Of a stretch of 64,000 bases of DNA, positions 41,244 to 48,196 are shown piece by piece (positions within the stretch are counted from its first letter, which is position 1; every line of letters begins with the position of its first letter). The notes beneath the pieces are model-generated. The model worked only from the letters and a program-made list of their open reading frames with translations, was not told the origin of the DNA and did no database searches. This DNA comes from a virus: IMG/VR virus record IMGVR_UViG_3300047510_001118, positions 214,127 through 278,126 of that record; one strand, 5' to 3'. The position numbers and the translations under genes are program-made.

Positions 41244-41703
41244 TACTTAACCTTTGTTTCATTTCTAATTCTGTTTTAAATGGTCCTTGATATTGATATC
41301 GTTCAACAGTAATTAATTTAGGACAAAAACTTTTGACCCAACCTTTATCAAAACGAATAATATAATATCCAGCACAATAAACAGATTTAGATTTATTACT
41401 CTTAGTAAAGAGTGGTAAATGTCTTTTTACATCATACAATGGATTGTGCGGAATTGAACTAGTAGGATAGTCGTGAACTGTTTTATCAACAACAACAGAT
41501 TTTTGAATTTGTTCTTTTACAAAAAAATTTGTACCAAATGTTTCAAAAAGTTTTTTCTTATTATCAAATGTAGTAATATTGTCTTTACTACTAAAGACAT
41601 ATTTCTTTTGTTCAGTAACTTTTAAAATACCTACTTTGTTTCCCTGATCTTCGACAATCCAAAATTTTCCATCTACTACTGGTTTGGCATGTAATTCGGT
41701 CAT
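41230..41703 (-). CDS. Conserved phage protein, unknown
   Basis: The 157-residue protein is basic, with a beta-rich N-terminus (GKFWIVEDQGNKVGILKV) and a C-terminal VYCAGYYIIRFDKGWVKSFC segment that looks like a folded core. Its ATG overlaps the stop of the RNase H gene (ATGA), so it is translated with it. No motif points to a reaction. Confidence 0.65.
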   Translation of the reverse strand: MTELHAKPVVDGKFWIVEDQGNKVGILKVTEQKKYVFSSKDNITTFDNKKKLFETFGTNFFVKEQIQKSVVVDKTVHDYPTSSIPHNPLYDVKRHLPLFTKSNKSKSVYCAGYYIIRFDKGWVKSFCPKLITVERYQYQGPFKTELEMKQRLSNVSK

Positions 41704-42668
41704 TGATGATACCTCGCATTAAGTGGTTCGGCGTATTGTTGCGCCTGTTCAGAAATCTTTTTTAAATCGTAAAGTTGACAAAATTTAAGCAGTCGAATTC
41801 CAACTTGGCTGACATTTTTTTCTTTATCGATATTTTCTTTAATGGTGCCAAAAATTTTACTTTTAACATCATCTGGTTGTTGTGTTAAATCAATTAACTG
41901 TCTGTTTCGTTCGTAATCTTCTAATACACGATGTTCTTCACCGTTGTGATCAACCCAACGTTGCAACATGAGATTGTTCCAAGCAAAGCCTTTATTTTGA
42001 CGATCTTTAAATGCTTCTTCAAGTTTGTTTTTACGCACTTTAGGAAAGGCACTAAAAACGTTATCACTGCTATCGCCACGAATACATTTTTCAAAAAGTA
42101 ACCATTCTGGATTAGGAACTGCTTTAGGTTCTTTAGTTTTATTGTCTAAAACACGATTACCTTTTTTATCAACTATACCTTCGTGTGTAATATGATGTTC
42201 CATAACACCATTATATTGACTTACGTTAGGAGCAATTAACTGTACAAAATCACTGTCTGTACTAATAATAACGTGTTTTGAATCGGGGTGACTCTGTATC
42301 CACCCTGCGATTAAATCATCTGCTTCTAATTCTTGATGTTGTAATACTGTACAGTTAGTTTTTTCAACAATAAATTCTTTAAACTTGTCAAAACTTTCCC
42401 AGAACAATTGATCTTCTTCTTGTTCTTTAGGAGTTAAAGCGGCTCGAGCATCACTGCGATTGCGTTTATAAGGAGCATAATAGTCTTTGCGCCACGACCG
42501 TCCTTCTAAACAGAATACCACATGAGTGCCTCCAAAATCTTGCCACGCTTTTTTGATACTGTTTAGTGTAATATGAAAAGCCATGCCCAGTTTAGTGTCA
42601 GCGTCACCTTTAATGACGTGACGGGCACGGAAGAATGTGTTAGCAGTATCAACTAAAATATATGTCAT
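41700..42668 (-). CDS. rnh: RNase H / 5'-3' flap exonuclease (T4 Rnh-like)
   Basis: The 322-residue protein is a FEN/PIN-type nuclease. It reads ILVDTANTFFRARHV at the start, then YKRNR, LEADDLIAGWI, STDSDFVQL and KCIRGDSSDNV, which supply the conserved acidic metal ligands and the helix-arch basic residues of T4 RNase H. It removes RNA primers from Okazaki fragments during phage replication. Length matches T4 Rnh (305 residues). It overlaps the genes on both sides by 4 bases. Confidence 0.93.
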   Translation of the reverse strand: MTYILVDTANTFFRARHVIKGDADTKLGMAFHITLNSIKKAWQDFGGTHVVFCLEGRSWRKDYYAPYKRNRSDARAALTPKEQEEDQLFWESFDKFKEFIVEKTNCTVLQHQELEADDLIAGWIQSHPDSKHVIISTDSDFVQLIAPNVSQYNGVMEHHITHEGIVDKKGNRVLDNKTKEPKAVPNPEWLLFEKCIRGDSSDNVFSAFPKVRKNKLEEAFKDRQNKGFAWNNLMLQRWVDHNGEEHRVLEDYERNRQLIDLTQQPDDVKSKIFGTIKENIDKEKNVSQVGIRLLKFCQLYDLKKISEQAQQYAEPLNARYHQ

Positions 42669-43096
42669 GAGACTTCTGATTTACCTTCGGCTAGTTTTTT
42701 AACATTGATATATCCACCTGTTCGATCAGTCATATCAATACCCTCTTCGTCGGCTACGTCCTTACACAGTGTTCGAAACCAACGATCTACAATCTGTTCT
42801 TCAGGATCTCCCTCAAAACCATAACCTTCTTGCTTTAATTGTAGCACGAATTGTTCATTCCAGTCAAGCTCAAAAAATCCGTTACGTAAATTTTCTTTAT
42901 TGACATGAGTTTCCAAAACTGCCACATAGGGCTCTCCTAAGGCAGTGGCACGCTCTTTTGGAGACATCTTTGCCAATTCTTCTTCTTTTTTAGCAGCCTC
43001 TGCTCTAGTTTTAGCCAATGCTGTTTCGACAACTAGTTGTTCTTTTTCTTCTTCTAGTTTTTTAATCCCAGTAATTTTTTTAAGCCAATCTTTCAT
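42665..43096 (-). CDS. Conserved protein with coiled-coil N-terminus, unknown
   Basis: The start is placed at the ATG at 43096, which overlaps the QueE stop as TAATG and has GGGGGA five bases upstream; an earlier in-frame ATG lies inside queE. The 143-residue protein has a Lys/Glu/Ala-rich coiled coil of about 40 residues, then a globular part with FFELDWNEQFVLQLKQEGYG and DRWFRTLCKDVADEEG. No function is known. It is coupled to the queE gene. Confidence 0.65.
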   Translation of the reverse strand: MKDWLKKITGIKKLEEEKEQLVVETALAKTRAEAAKKEEELAKMSPKERATALGEPYVAVLETHVNKENLRNGFFELDWNEQFVLQLKQEGYGFEGDPEEQIVDRWFRTLCKDVADEEGIDMTDRTGGYINVKKLAEGKSEVS

Positions 43097-43950
43097 TATG
43101 TCCCCCATTCATTTTTAAATAGTGGAACTTGTAGTCTATCACTATATCTTAAACCGTTTTTCATTGCTAGTTCAGCAACTCTACGATTATTCAGAGTATA
43201 AACTGATTCAACACCACCTACGGGCATAAGATAACAAGATCCAGTAAAACCATTTTCTCGATACACATCTAATGTCTCTAATGCTTCTTCGGCATCTTCT
43301 TCTGTAGCAACTACAAATTTAAGATATGTATGACCAACTTCTTGATATTCGCAAATAACGTCAGGTTGAATTGCTTCGTTACGTTCTTCGCCTGAGCAAC
43401 TTAATTTAGCACTTACACTAAATGTAATTTCTTTATGATAATCTAATTCTGGCATTTGCCATTGTATTAGATAATCTTTAAATTCTGAACTTAACTTTTG
43501 AGTACCATTTGTTTCAAATGTAATTTCTTTTAGTCCTGCCATTTTAGGATGATTTAATAAATCTGGATAAGCACGTTGCCAACCCAACAACGGTTCCCCG
43601 CCTGTGATAACTAGATGTTCGTCTCGCCATTCATTGAACGGCAATATTTCCATTATACGCTCAGCAATAGCATCACTAGTAAGCATAGGACTAAGATCCT
43701 TGAACCTTGGATCCCAACTTGCGTAACTATCGCAGCCAGTAGTAACAAGAGGTAGTTCTTCATATTTGTTAAATTTATCTACTATTTGCGCGATTGCGTC
43801 TACTTCTGTGCTTAGTTGGCCTCTAGGCATACCAAAACCACTACATTTAAAGTTACAGCCAAAGGTACGCAAGAAAACAGAAGGAACGCCCATATAGCGT
43901 CCTTCACCTTGTATGCTGTAAAATAATTCTGCTATTTTTATTTTACTCAT
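43096..43950 (-). CDS. queE: QueE, 7-carboxy-7-deazaguanine synthase (radical SAM)
   Basis: The 284-residue protein begins with the QueE entry FYSIQGEGRYMGVPSVFLR, then GCNFKCSGF, and has the SAM-binding GGEP motif at 116-119 (ITGGEPLLGW) and ETNGT. QueE rearranges carboxy-tetrahydropterin into 7-carboxy-7-deazaguanine. Its cluster motif is unusual: C32 and C36 are followed by a 36-residue stretch before C73 (TTGCDSYASW), instead of the usual closely spaced third cysteine. The insertion makes the protein longer than cellular QueE (about 210-225 residues). It is in the same minus-strand cluster as FolE, a QueD-fold protein and a DpdA-type enzyme. Confidence 0.9.
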   Translation of the reverse strand: MSKIKIAELFYSIQGEGRYMGVPSVFLRTFGCNFKCSGFGMPRGQLSTEVDAIAQIVDKFNKYEELPLVTTGCDSYASWDPRFKDLSPMLTSDAIAERIMEILPFNEWRDEHLVITGGEPLLGWQRAYPDLLNHPKMAGLKEITFETNGTQKLSSEFKDYLIQWQMPELDYHKEITFSVSAKLSCSGEERNEAIQPDVICEYQEVGHTYLKFVVATEEDAEEALETLDVYRENGFTGSCYLMPVGGVESVYTLNNRRVAELAMKNGLRYSDRLQVPLFKNEWGT

Positions 43951-44240
43951 TGTTTTAATATTTCCATTGTTGCGATTTTAGCAATACGATCGCCAAAATC
44001 TTGATCATTGGTAATGATATAGGTTTGATTAAAATTACGATCTCGTTGACGATCATAATGTCTAAACTCTACAATCTTTCCACCTACGGCACTAAACACT
44101 CTAAAATTTAGAATAGGGTCTGAATCTGAAACTGATTCAACGTCTCGGCTGGCAACTAGCACTTCGCCGCGACTAACTTTATTAGCATTTTCCCAATCGT
44201 CACGCACCCAGCGGACTACCATTTTTTTAAACCAATTCAT
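43947..44240 (-). CDS. Conserved small protein upstream of queE, unknown
   Basis: The start at the ATG at 44240 has AAAGGA upstream, and its stop overlaps queE by 4 bases. The 97-residue protein begins MNWFKKMVVRWVRDDWENAN and then has a beta-rich core with VFSAVGGKIVEFRHYDRQRD and a helical end. The WVRDDW segment resembles short tryptophan-flanked stretches in two other proteins of this window. No function is assigned. Confidence 0.65.
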   Translation of the reverse strand: MNWFKKMVVRWVRDDWENANKVSRGEVLVASRDVESVSDSDPILNFRVFSAVGGKIVEFRHYDRQRDRNFNQTYIITNDQDFGDRIAKIATMEILKQ

Positions 44241-44452
44241 GCTCGATCCTTTAACCACAAATCAACCTGTGCTTCTGCTTCTTCTTGTGTGACAGCATAA
44301 GCATAGATCCAATAACAGTCATCCTTGCCTTTGATATCGAATGGTACAGGACCATTAAACAAGATGCCGTCTTCTAGCATACGTTTGACTTCAAACTTTT
44401 TTAAATTTTTGGCACGATTAATTAAATCGTTAGCCATATCTACTGAATTCAT
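44237..44452 (-). CDS. Small phage protein between folE and queE, unknown
   Basis: The 71-residue protein begins MNSVDMANDLINRAKNLKKF and ends with QEEAEAQVDLWLKDRA. Its ATG overlaps the folE stop (ATGA) and its own stop overlaps the next gene. It is soluble, with no known motif. Tight coupling to folE suggests co-regulation, not a known role. Confidence 0.6.
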   Translation of the reverse strand: MNSVDMANDLINRAKNLKKFEVKRMLEDGILFNGPVPFDIKGKDDCYWIYAYAVTQEEAEAQVDLWLKDRA

Positions 44453-45273
44453 CTTGGGGCAAACTCCTGTTGTAATTTAATATTATCAAAGAATTCTTTC
44501 TTTGTATTACCATCTTCTTTAAACGCACCTTTAAGCACTGTAGTCTGTGTTAAACTGCTATGTGCCATGATACCACGGTTTTCACAACAACCGTGCGTTG
44601 CTTGAATATAAACACCTAGATCTTTGGCTCCTGTAGCCTTTTCGATCTCCCTAGCAATGTCATTAGCAAGTTCCTCCTGGAGAGTACCACGTCGGGCGCA
44701 CCACTGTGCGATGCGTGTGTACTTACTGAGTCCGATGAGTTTCTGAGCCGCAATAATACCAATATAAGCAACGCCACTAACGGGTTGGTGATGATGGCTA
44801 CACATACTGCGAAGCTCACTGCGAACAACCAACATACCTTCGTAGCGGTCCTCCGAATCATTTGGGAAAGCCGTCGCGTCTGGTGATGGTTCATATCTTC
44901 CTGCCATTATTTCATTAAAGTACATCTTGGCAAGCCTACGTGCTGTGCCTTTTGAGTTAGGATCGTTCTCACGATCAATTAAGAGTCTATCTAATACAAG
45001 TTCAAAGGCTTCTGTGGCTTCGTCGATAAGTTTAGATTTATCTTCTTCACTTACATAGTCTGAGATGTTGTCGCCTGCCCAAAAACGCTTGTTATCACGT
45101 TTCATCTTAAAGCGAATAGTATCGCCCAAATACGCTTCTTTGTAACCTTTATCAGACATCATGTCTGCGGCTTTAACAAATACTTCTTTGCCCAAAGGTT
45201 GATATTCGTCTTTTACAAAGTCTTTATCGATCTTATGATTAATTATTGGGTCTGGTTTAAATTTTTCTGTCAT
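44449..45273 (-). CDS. folE: GTP cyclohydrolase I (FolE)
   Basis: The 274-residue protein converts GTP to dihydroneopterin triphosphate, the first step of both folate and 7-deazaguanine synthesis. It shows the zinc ligands C158 and H161 (SMCSHHHQP) and C229 (HGCCENRG), the GLSKYTRIAQWCARR loop and EDRYEGMLVV. It has about 80 residues of extra N-terminal sequence compared with the usual core. The gene has its own sigma70-like promoter with a hairpin in the leader. Since queE and dpdA are close by, a role in deazaguanine synthesis is favoured, though folate supply for ThyA/DHFR is possible too. Confidence 0.94.
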   Translation of the reverse strand: MTEKFKPDPIINHKIDKDFVKDEYQPLGKEVFVKAADMMSDKGYKEAYLGDTIRFKMKRDNKRFWAGDNISDYVSEEDKSKLIDEATEAFELVLDRLLIDRENDPNSKGTARRLAKMYFNEIMAGRYEPSPDATAFPNDSEDRYEGMLVVRSELRSMCSHHHQPVSGVAYIGIIAAQKLIGLSKYTRIAQWCARRGTLQEELANDIAREIEKATGAKDLGVYIQATHGCCENRGIMAHSSLTQTTVLKGAFKEDGNTKKEFFDNIKLQQEFAPR

Positions 45274-45289
45274 TGTAATTCTCCGAGTT

Positions 45290-45307
45290 ATAGACGTGGA
45301 TGTCTAT
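45290..45307 (-). repeat. Inverted repeat in the folE leader
   Basis: A perfect 6-bp inverted repeat ATAGAC/GTCTAT with a 6-base spacer lies between the -10 box and the folE ribosome binding site. It could be an operator or a leader hairpin that affects folE translation. It is too small for a preQ1-type riboswitch. Confidence 0.35.
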
Positions 45308-45312
45308 GTTTT

Positions 45313-45342
45313 ATTATATAGGTTTATTTAGGTTTTTGTCAA
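45313..45342 (-). promoter_or_regulatory. Sigma70 promoter for the folE operon
   Basis: On the minus strand TTGACA (45342-45337) and TATAAT (45318-45313) are separated by 18 bases; an overlapping TATATA gives 16. It lies inside the 3' end of the preceding gene. The spacer contains CCTAAATA, also found in the gp45 promoter. Confidence 0.75.
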
Positions 45343-45637
45343 TAATTACATTGCCGTTTTCATCGTAGGTATACCAACTATTAAGTTCAGAATCCCAATG
45401 GCGATTATCATAAATTCGAAATGCTATTCCGTAACCTAACACACCTAAAACAAATTCTAATCCAGCATGATCTCCCTTGGTAGCGAATTTAAATTCAACA
45501 TCCAATAATTGATTGCTGTAATAGGTATGCTCTAATTCCCAAAATTTGTTTTTAGAAATTTGTCCGTGAAGACAACCGAGGTTACGAAAATAATCCCAAC
45601 TCCAGGGACTGGCAATTTCTAAACGAAAATTAATCAT
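45314..45637 (-). CDS. Conserved phage protein, unknown
   Basis: The 107-residue protein starts MINFRLEIASPWSWDYFRNL and has HAGLEFVLGVLGYGIAFRIY and DNRHWDSELNSWYTYDENG. It is aromatic-rich and probably a small beta fold. The ATG overlaps the stop of the preceding gene (ATGA). Its 3' end contains the folE promoter. The type is common in marine T4-like phages and has no known role. Confidence 0.7.
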   Translation of the reverse strand: MINFRLEIASPWSWDYFRNLGCLHGQISKNKFWELEHTYYSNQLLDVEFKFATKGDHAGLEFVLGVLGYGIAFRIYDNRHWDSELNSWYTYDENGNVIIDKNLNKPI

Positions 45638-45858
45638 GTTCTATATAAATTGGTTTGTCCGTTTTCTTGATTTTTACGTATTTCTTCTCTGCGAAGTTGT
45701 CTACATTCTTCTTTAACACGGGCAGGAATATCTGGATGCCATTCTGCCATACCGCAATCGTAGGCTTTGGATCTTTCTTCGTTTATGCCCATTAGAAGAA
45801 AGATAGTAAAAATCAGCAAGATTAAAATTATAATCTTTCCGACAATAAGATTCGACAT
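45634..45858 (-). CDS. Small single-pass membrane protein, unknown
   Basis: The 74-residue protein has an N-terminal hydrophobic segment (IVGKIIILILLIFTIFLLMG) that would span the membrane once. A charged cytoplasmic or periplasmic tail with MAEWHPDIPARVKEECRQL follows. AGGGA lies 9 bases before the ATG. The function is unknown; small membrane proteins of T4-like phages often act on the host envelope or in superinfection control. Confidence 0.65.
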   Translation of the reverse strand: MSNLIVGKIIILILLIFTIFLLMGINEERSKAYDCGMAEWHPDIPARVKEECRQLRREEIRKNQENGQTNLYRT

Positions 45859-46046
45859 AAGTCAGCGTCCCTTAGTGATTTAAAAATAAAAGTCATTGAA
45901 TCTTGTTCTGGGTGACTAGTATATCGATTTCCAGGAAGTCCAAATACTTCCAAAACCATAGCACAGGTTTCGTTCCACCAAAATCCGTTTTGATTATCCC
46001 AAAGAATACAGATCTTATGCTGATCTGTTGCTAGTGCAACTGTCAT
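45828..46046 (-). CDS. Small conserved phage protein overlapping both neighbours, unknown
   Basis: The 72-residue protein reads ICILWDNQNGFWWNETCAMV and VFGLPGNRYTSH, with a C-terminal FIFKSLRDADLCRILLSE. It overlaps the preceding gene by 32 bases and the following one by 31, in different frames. The pattern (a Leu-rich end after FIFK) looks like a real small fold. The start codon is uncertain. Confidence 0.55.
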   Translation of the reverse strand: MTVALATDQHKICILWDNQNGFWWNETCAMVLEVFGLPGNRYTSHPEQDSMTFIFKSLRDADLCRILLSERL

Positions 46047-46212
46047 TCCACATTTCCTGTGCTTGTTTTTTATATTCGTTTAAATCCCACTCGGCTTGCT
46101 TGGCTTGATATTGTTCTTCACTTAATCCGTGCCAGCCTATACAATCTCCAGTGGGGCTACGACCGCAACCACAAGTTCCAATTTTTCCTTCTGGATTAGC
46201 TCTTACTTGCAT
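46015..46212 (-). CDS. Small cysteine-rich protein with CDGSH-like motif
   Basis: The start is placed at the ATG at 46212, preceded by AAAGGAA. The 65-residue protein has CGCGRSPTGDCIGWH at residues 14-28, which resembles the CDGSH iron-sulfur motif (CXCXXS...C.G.H) with one residue fewer between Ser and Cys and Ile in place of Asp. It ends in a charged helix. CDGSH proteins bind a 2Fe-2S cluster with three Cys and one His. A zinc site is an alternative. It may supply electrons, but this is speculation. Confidence 0.6.
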   Translation of the reverse strand: MQVRANPEGKIGTCGCGRSPTGDCIGWHGLSEEQYQAKQAEWDLNEYKKQAQEMWNDSCTSNRSA

Positions 46213-46579
46213 TTTTATAATTTCCTTTACTTGGTATAACGTGACGTACCCCGCCACGAGGATCTTCCATGTCTCCCTTTCTGCGGGGAATCATATGGAT
46301 GTGCGGATACATCACTGTTTGGCCAGCAGCCTCGCCACAGTTTTGCCCGACGTTAAAAGCGTCCCAACGTTCCGAGAGGACTCCGTCGGCACCAAACTTG
46401 TAGGCTGCTCTGTAACATTCCATAATGTTTTCAAAGCGTTCTTGGGTTGGCACAAAGAGCAAATGTCCCTCCGATACGGGATAGGCGTCTCTAAAAACCC
46501 AAAAGTCTTTTGTTCGATATTCAATTTCTGTCCACGGTGCTCGTCGTTCATTTAGTGCTTTCTCCAGATCATTAATCAT
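46196..46579 (-). CDS. HIT-family nucleotide hydrolase/transferase
   Basis: The start at the ATG at 46579 overlaps the PRTase stop (ATGA) and has GGAGGA upstream. The 127-residue protein has the HIT fold pattern: WVFRDAYPVSEGHLLFVPTQ, then NVGQNCGEAAGQTVMYPHIH and the active-site segment HIHMIPRRKGD. The triad is HxHxI/M rather than the perfect HxHxHxx. HIT proteins cleave nucleotide phosphoesters. It is translated together with a phosphoribosyltransferase, which suggests a joint role in nucleotide handling. Confidence 0.8.
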   Translation of the reverse strand: MINDLEKALNERRAPWTEIEYRTKDFWVFRDAYPVSEGHLLFVPTQERFENIMECYRAAYKFGADGVLSERWDAFNVGQNCGEAAGQTVMYPHIHMIPRRKGDMEDPRGGVRHVIPSKGNYKNASKS

Positions 46580-47154
46580 TTCCAGTATTCCTCCCAAGGA
46601 TATACTAACCAGCAATCTTCTTCGGCTTTGTTGACTTCCCAAGCATAATAATCTATGTCTGCTTGACTAGATAGATTATTTGTCAGTACAGCGAATCGAA
46701 CATTTTGATGCCAAATGTCTTGATCCCAGGAAGGATCATTGGGCATACATCCACTACGCCAATCTTCTTTAATCCAATTAATTGTAGCACCTGTATCATT
46801 AATATCGTCTATGATCAAGATATTTTTATAACTGTCGCCTTTTTCTAAAAGATCAGCCGCCGCTTCGAATATGCCTTCGATATCGTTTTCATCTTCAACA
46901 AATCGTTCAGATTGATATCCAAAGGCATCTTCGGCCATGCCTAAATCACTAACGGTTTGACCACCATCTCTGAGACTGACTTCTAACGGACGCATAGGAA
47001 CGCCTAAAAACTGACTGATCATTACAGCAGGAATAGCACCACCTCTGGTGATGCCGACAACATAATCAGGACGCCATCCGCTGGTAATAACACTTCTTGC
47101 TATTTCTAAACAAGCACCTTCAACATCCGACCAACTGTAATAGATTTTTTTCAT
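46576..47154 (-). CDS. Type I phosphoribosyltransferase
   Basis: The 192-residue protein has DYVVGITRGGAIPAVMISQF near residues 30-49 and the PRPP-binding motif ILIIDDINDTGAT at 112-124, both standard for purine-type phosphoribosyltransferases (hypoxanthine/xanthine-guanine type). It would join PRPP to a base. In this cluster the base might be a normal purine or a 7-deazaguanine derivative. A WIKEDWRS segment follows the PRPP loop (127-134) and is echoed in a membrane protein at 56571-56864. The substrate is not known. Confidence 0.82.
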   Translation of the reverse strand: MKKIYYSWSDVEGACLEIARSVITSGWRPDYVVGITRGGAIPAVMISQFLGVPMRPLEVSLRDGGQTVSDLGMAEDAFGYQSERFVEDENDIEGIFEAAADLLEKGDSYKNILIIDDINDTGATINWIKEDWRSGCMPNDPSWDQDIWHQNVRFAVLTNNLSSQADIDYYAWEVNKAEEDCWLVYPWEEYWK

Positions 47155-47381
47155 GATGTTAGTGCTGACGCTAATAATGACATTTCTTCTTTGGTCATGA
47201 AAAAATTGTAAACAGCAGTGTCAACAATTTCGCCGTCTTTTAGTGATTGTTGTTCAAAATCAACACTAAAAAGACCTTTGGGATTTATTACTTCGTGTTG
47301 TTTTAACACAAGTCGAAATCCTTCGTGATTTTTAATTACTGTTTCTTTATAAGTCTGTCTAACTGATTCATGTAGTTCCAT
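47151..47381 (-). CDS. Small phage protein, unknown
   Basis: The ATG at 47381 is chosen because AAAGGAG lies at a good distance; the ATG six bases upstream would overlap that site. The 76-residue protein has KETVIKNHEGFRLVLKQHEV and a C-terminal FFMTKEEMSLLASALTS. Its stop overlaps the PRTase start (ATGA). No function is known. Confidence 0.6.
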   Translation of the reverse strand: MELHESVRQTYKETVIKNHEGFRLVLKQHEVINPKGLFSVDFEQQSLKDGEIVDTAVYNFFMTKEEMSLLASALTS

Positions 47382-47778
47382 CTTCATCTCCTTTAATTGC
47401 TTCCCATGTTCTATATTTGGCCAGTGCTTTAATATAGTCGTCGTACATCTTTTTAAGTTTTGGATGTTTCTTTTCTAGTTTAACATCTCTTTCGGGCATA
47501 TTCAAGACTTTTTCAATAGTTTCCAAACGTTCTTCTAAGTCAACACCGTTAATAATCATATTACCTTTGACTTCTAAAGTGGGCGGATTACCTTGTTTAA
47601 TTGTCATTGCCTCGTTTGGATTGGTCCAGGTTACATTCGTTCCTGTTGAAGTATAGATCAAAGGACCAGTAGTAGTTCCCGTGCCAATAGTGTAACTACT
47701 GCCACTAGCACCTGTACCGGTTAAGGTTACTGTGCTATTGCTGTTTGTTAAGTTTCCGATCGTATAAGTATTTGTCAT
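47368..47778 (-). CDS. Conserved phage protein, Thr/Gly-rich N-terminus, possible structural
   Basis: The start at 47778 has a GGA site. The 136-residue protein has a Thr/Ser/Gly-rich beta-like N-terminus (residues 1-55, YTIGNLTNSNSTVTLTGTG), then GNMIINGVDLEERLETIEKV and a helical, charged end with KYRTWEAIKGDEDG. The ING.DL.ERL pattern is like that of fibre-associated proteins that mark attachment points. It overlaps the cupin gene upstream by 44 bases. The structural role is only a guess. Confidence 0.6.
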   Translation of the reverse strand: MTNTYTIGNLTNSNSTVTLTGTGASGSSYTIGTGTTTGPLIYTSTGTNVTWTNPNEAMTIKQGNPPTLEVKGNMIINGVDLEERLETIEKVLNMPERDVKLEKKHPKLKKMYDDYIKALAKYRTWEAIKGDEDGTT

Positions 47779-48196
47779 TGTGAATCCAATTATCGTCAAC
47801 AAGAAATCCCCATTCTCGTCGATGTGGACCAGGCATAAACAGCGTCCATGCTGTAACGCCTTCCTTTAATTCAATACGATGGTAACTTGTTGGACTACAT
47901 ATACGAAAGTGTCCGGGGCCACGCCATTTTCTTATTTCGCAACTTTTTGTTCCATCAGCATTAAATTGGGGAATCCATTCGTAGTAACCACCTTTGAGAA
48001 TAAGGGTGGCATAAGGCCAAGGATGATCGTGAACATCGTCCGGATCACCTTTTAAAAATTTATGTAAAAAGATATTGAAAGGAAAACGATTCCTTTCTTT
48101 TAAAAACAAATAATAACGTTCTAGATACGGCTCATTATATTGACGATCCATGATAATTCGTTTACGTCCGAGTTTATCTAAAAGTTTTAAAATCAT
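47735..48196 (-). CDS. Cupin-like metal-binding protein
   Basis: The 153-residue protein contains DDVHDHPWPYATLILKGGYY and GHFRICSPTSYHRIELKEG, the two cupin-type motifs with metal-ligand histidines (HDH and YHR). GAWTLFMPGPHRREWGF completes a double-stranded beta-helix. Similar cupins appear in marine phages with no known substrate. In a base-modification cluster it could be an oxygenase or isomerase acting on sugar or base, but nothing in the sequence fixes the substrate. Confidence 0.7.
   Translation of the reverse strand: MILKLLDKLGRKRIIMDRQYNEPYLERYYLFLKERNRFPFNIFLHKFLKGDPDDVHDHPWPYATLILKGGYYEWIPQFNADGTKSCEIRKWRGPGHFRICSPTSYHRIELKEGVTAWTLFMPGPHRREWGFLVDDNWIHNDKYLYDRKLNKQQ

Noticed and set aside
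44616-44894. 92-residue frame inside folE
   Set aside because: It overlaps the well-supported FolE active-site coding sequence on the same strand and has no own start signal.
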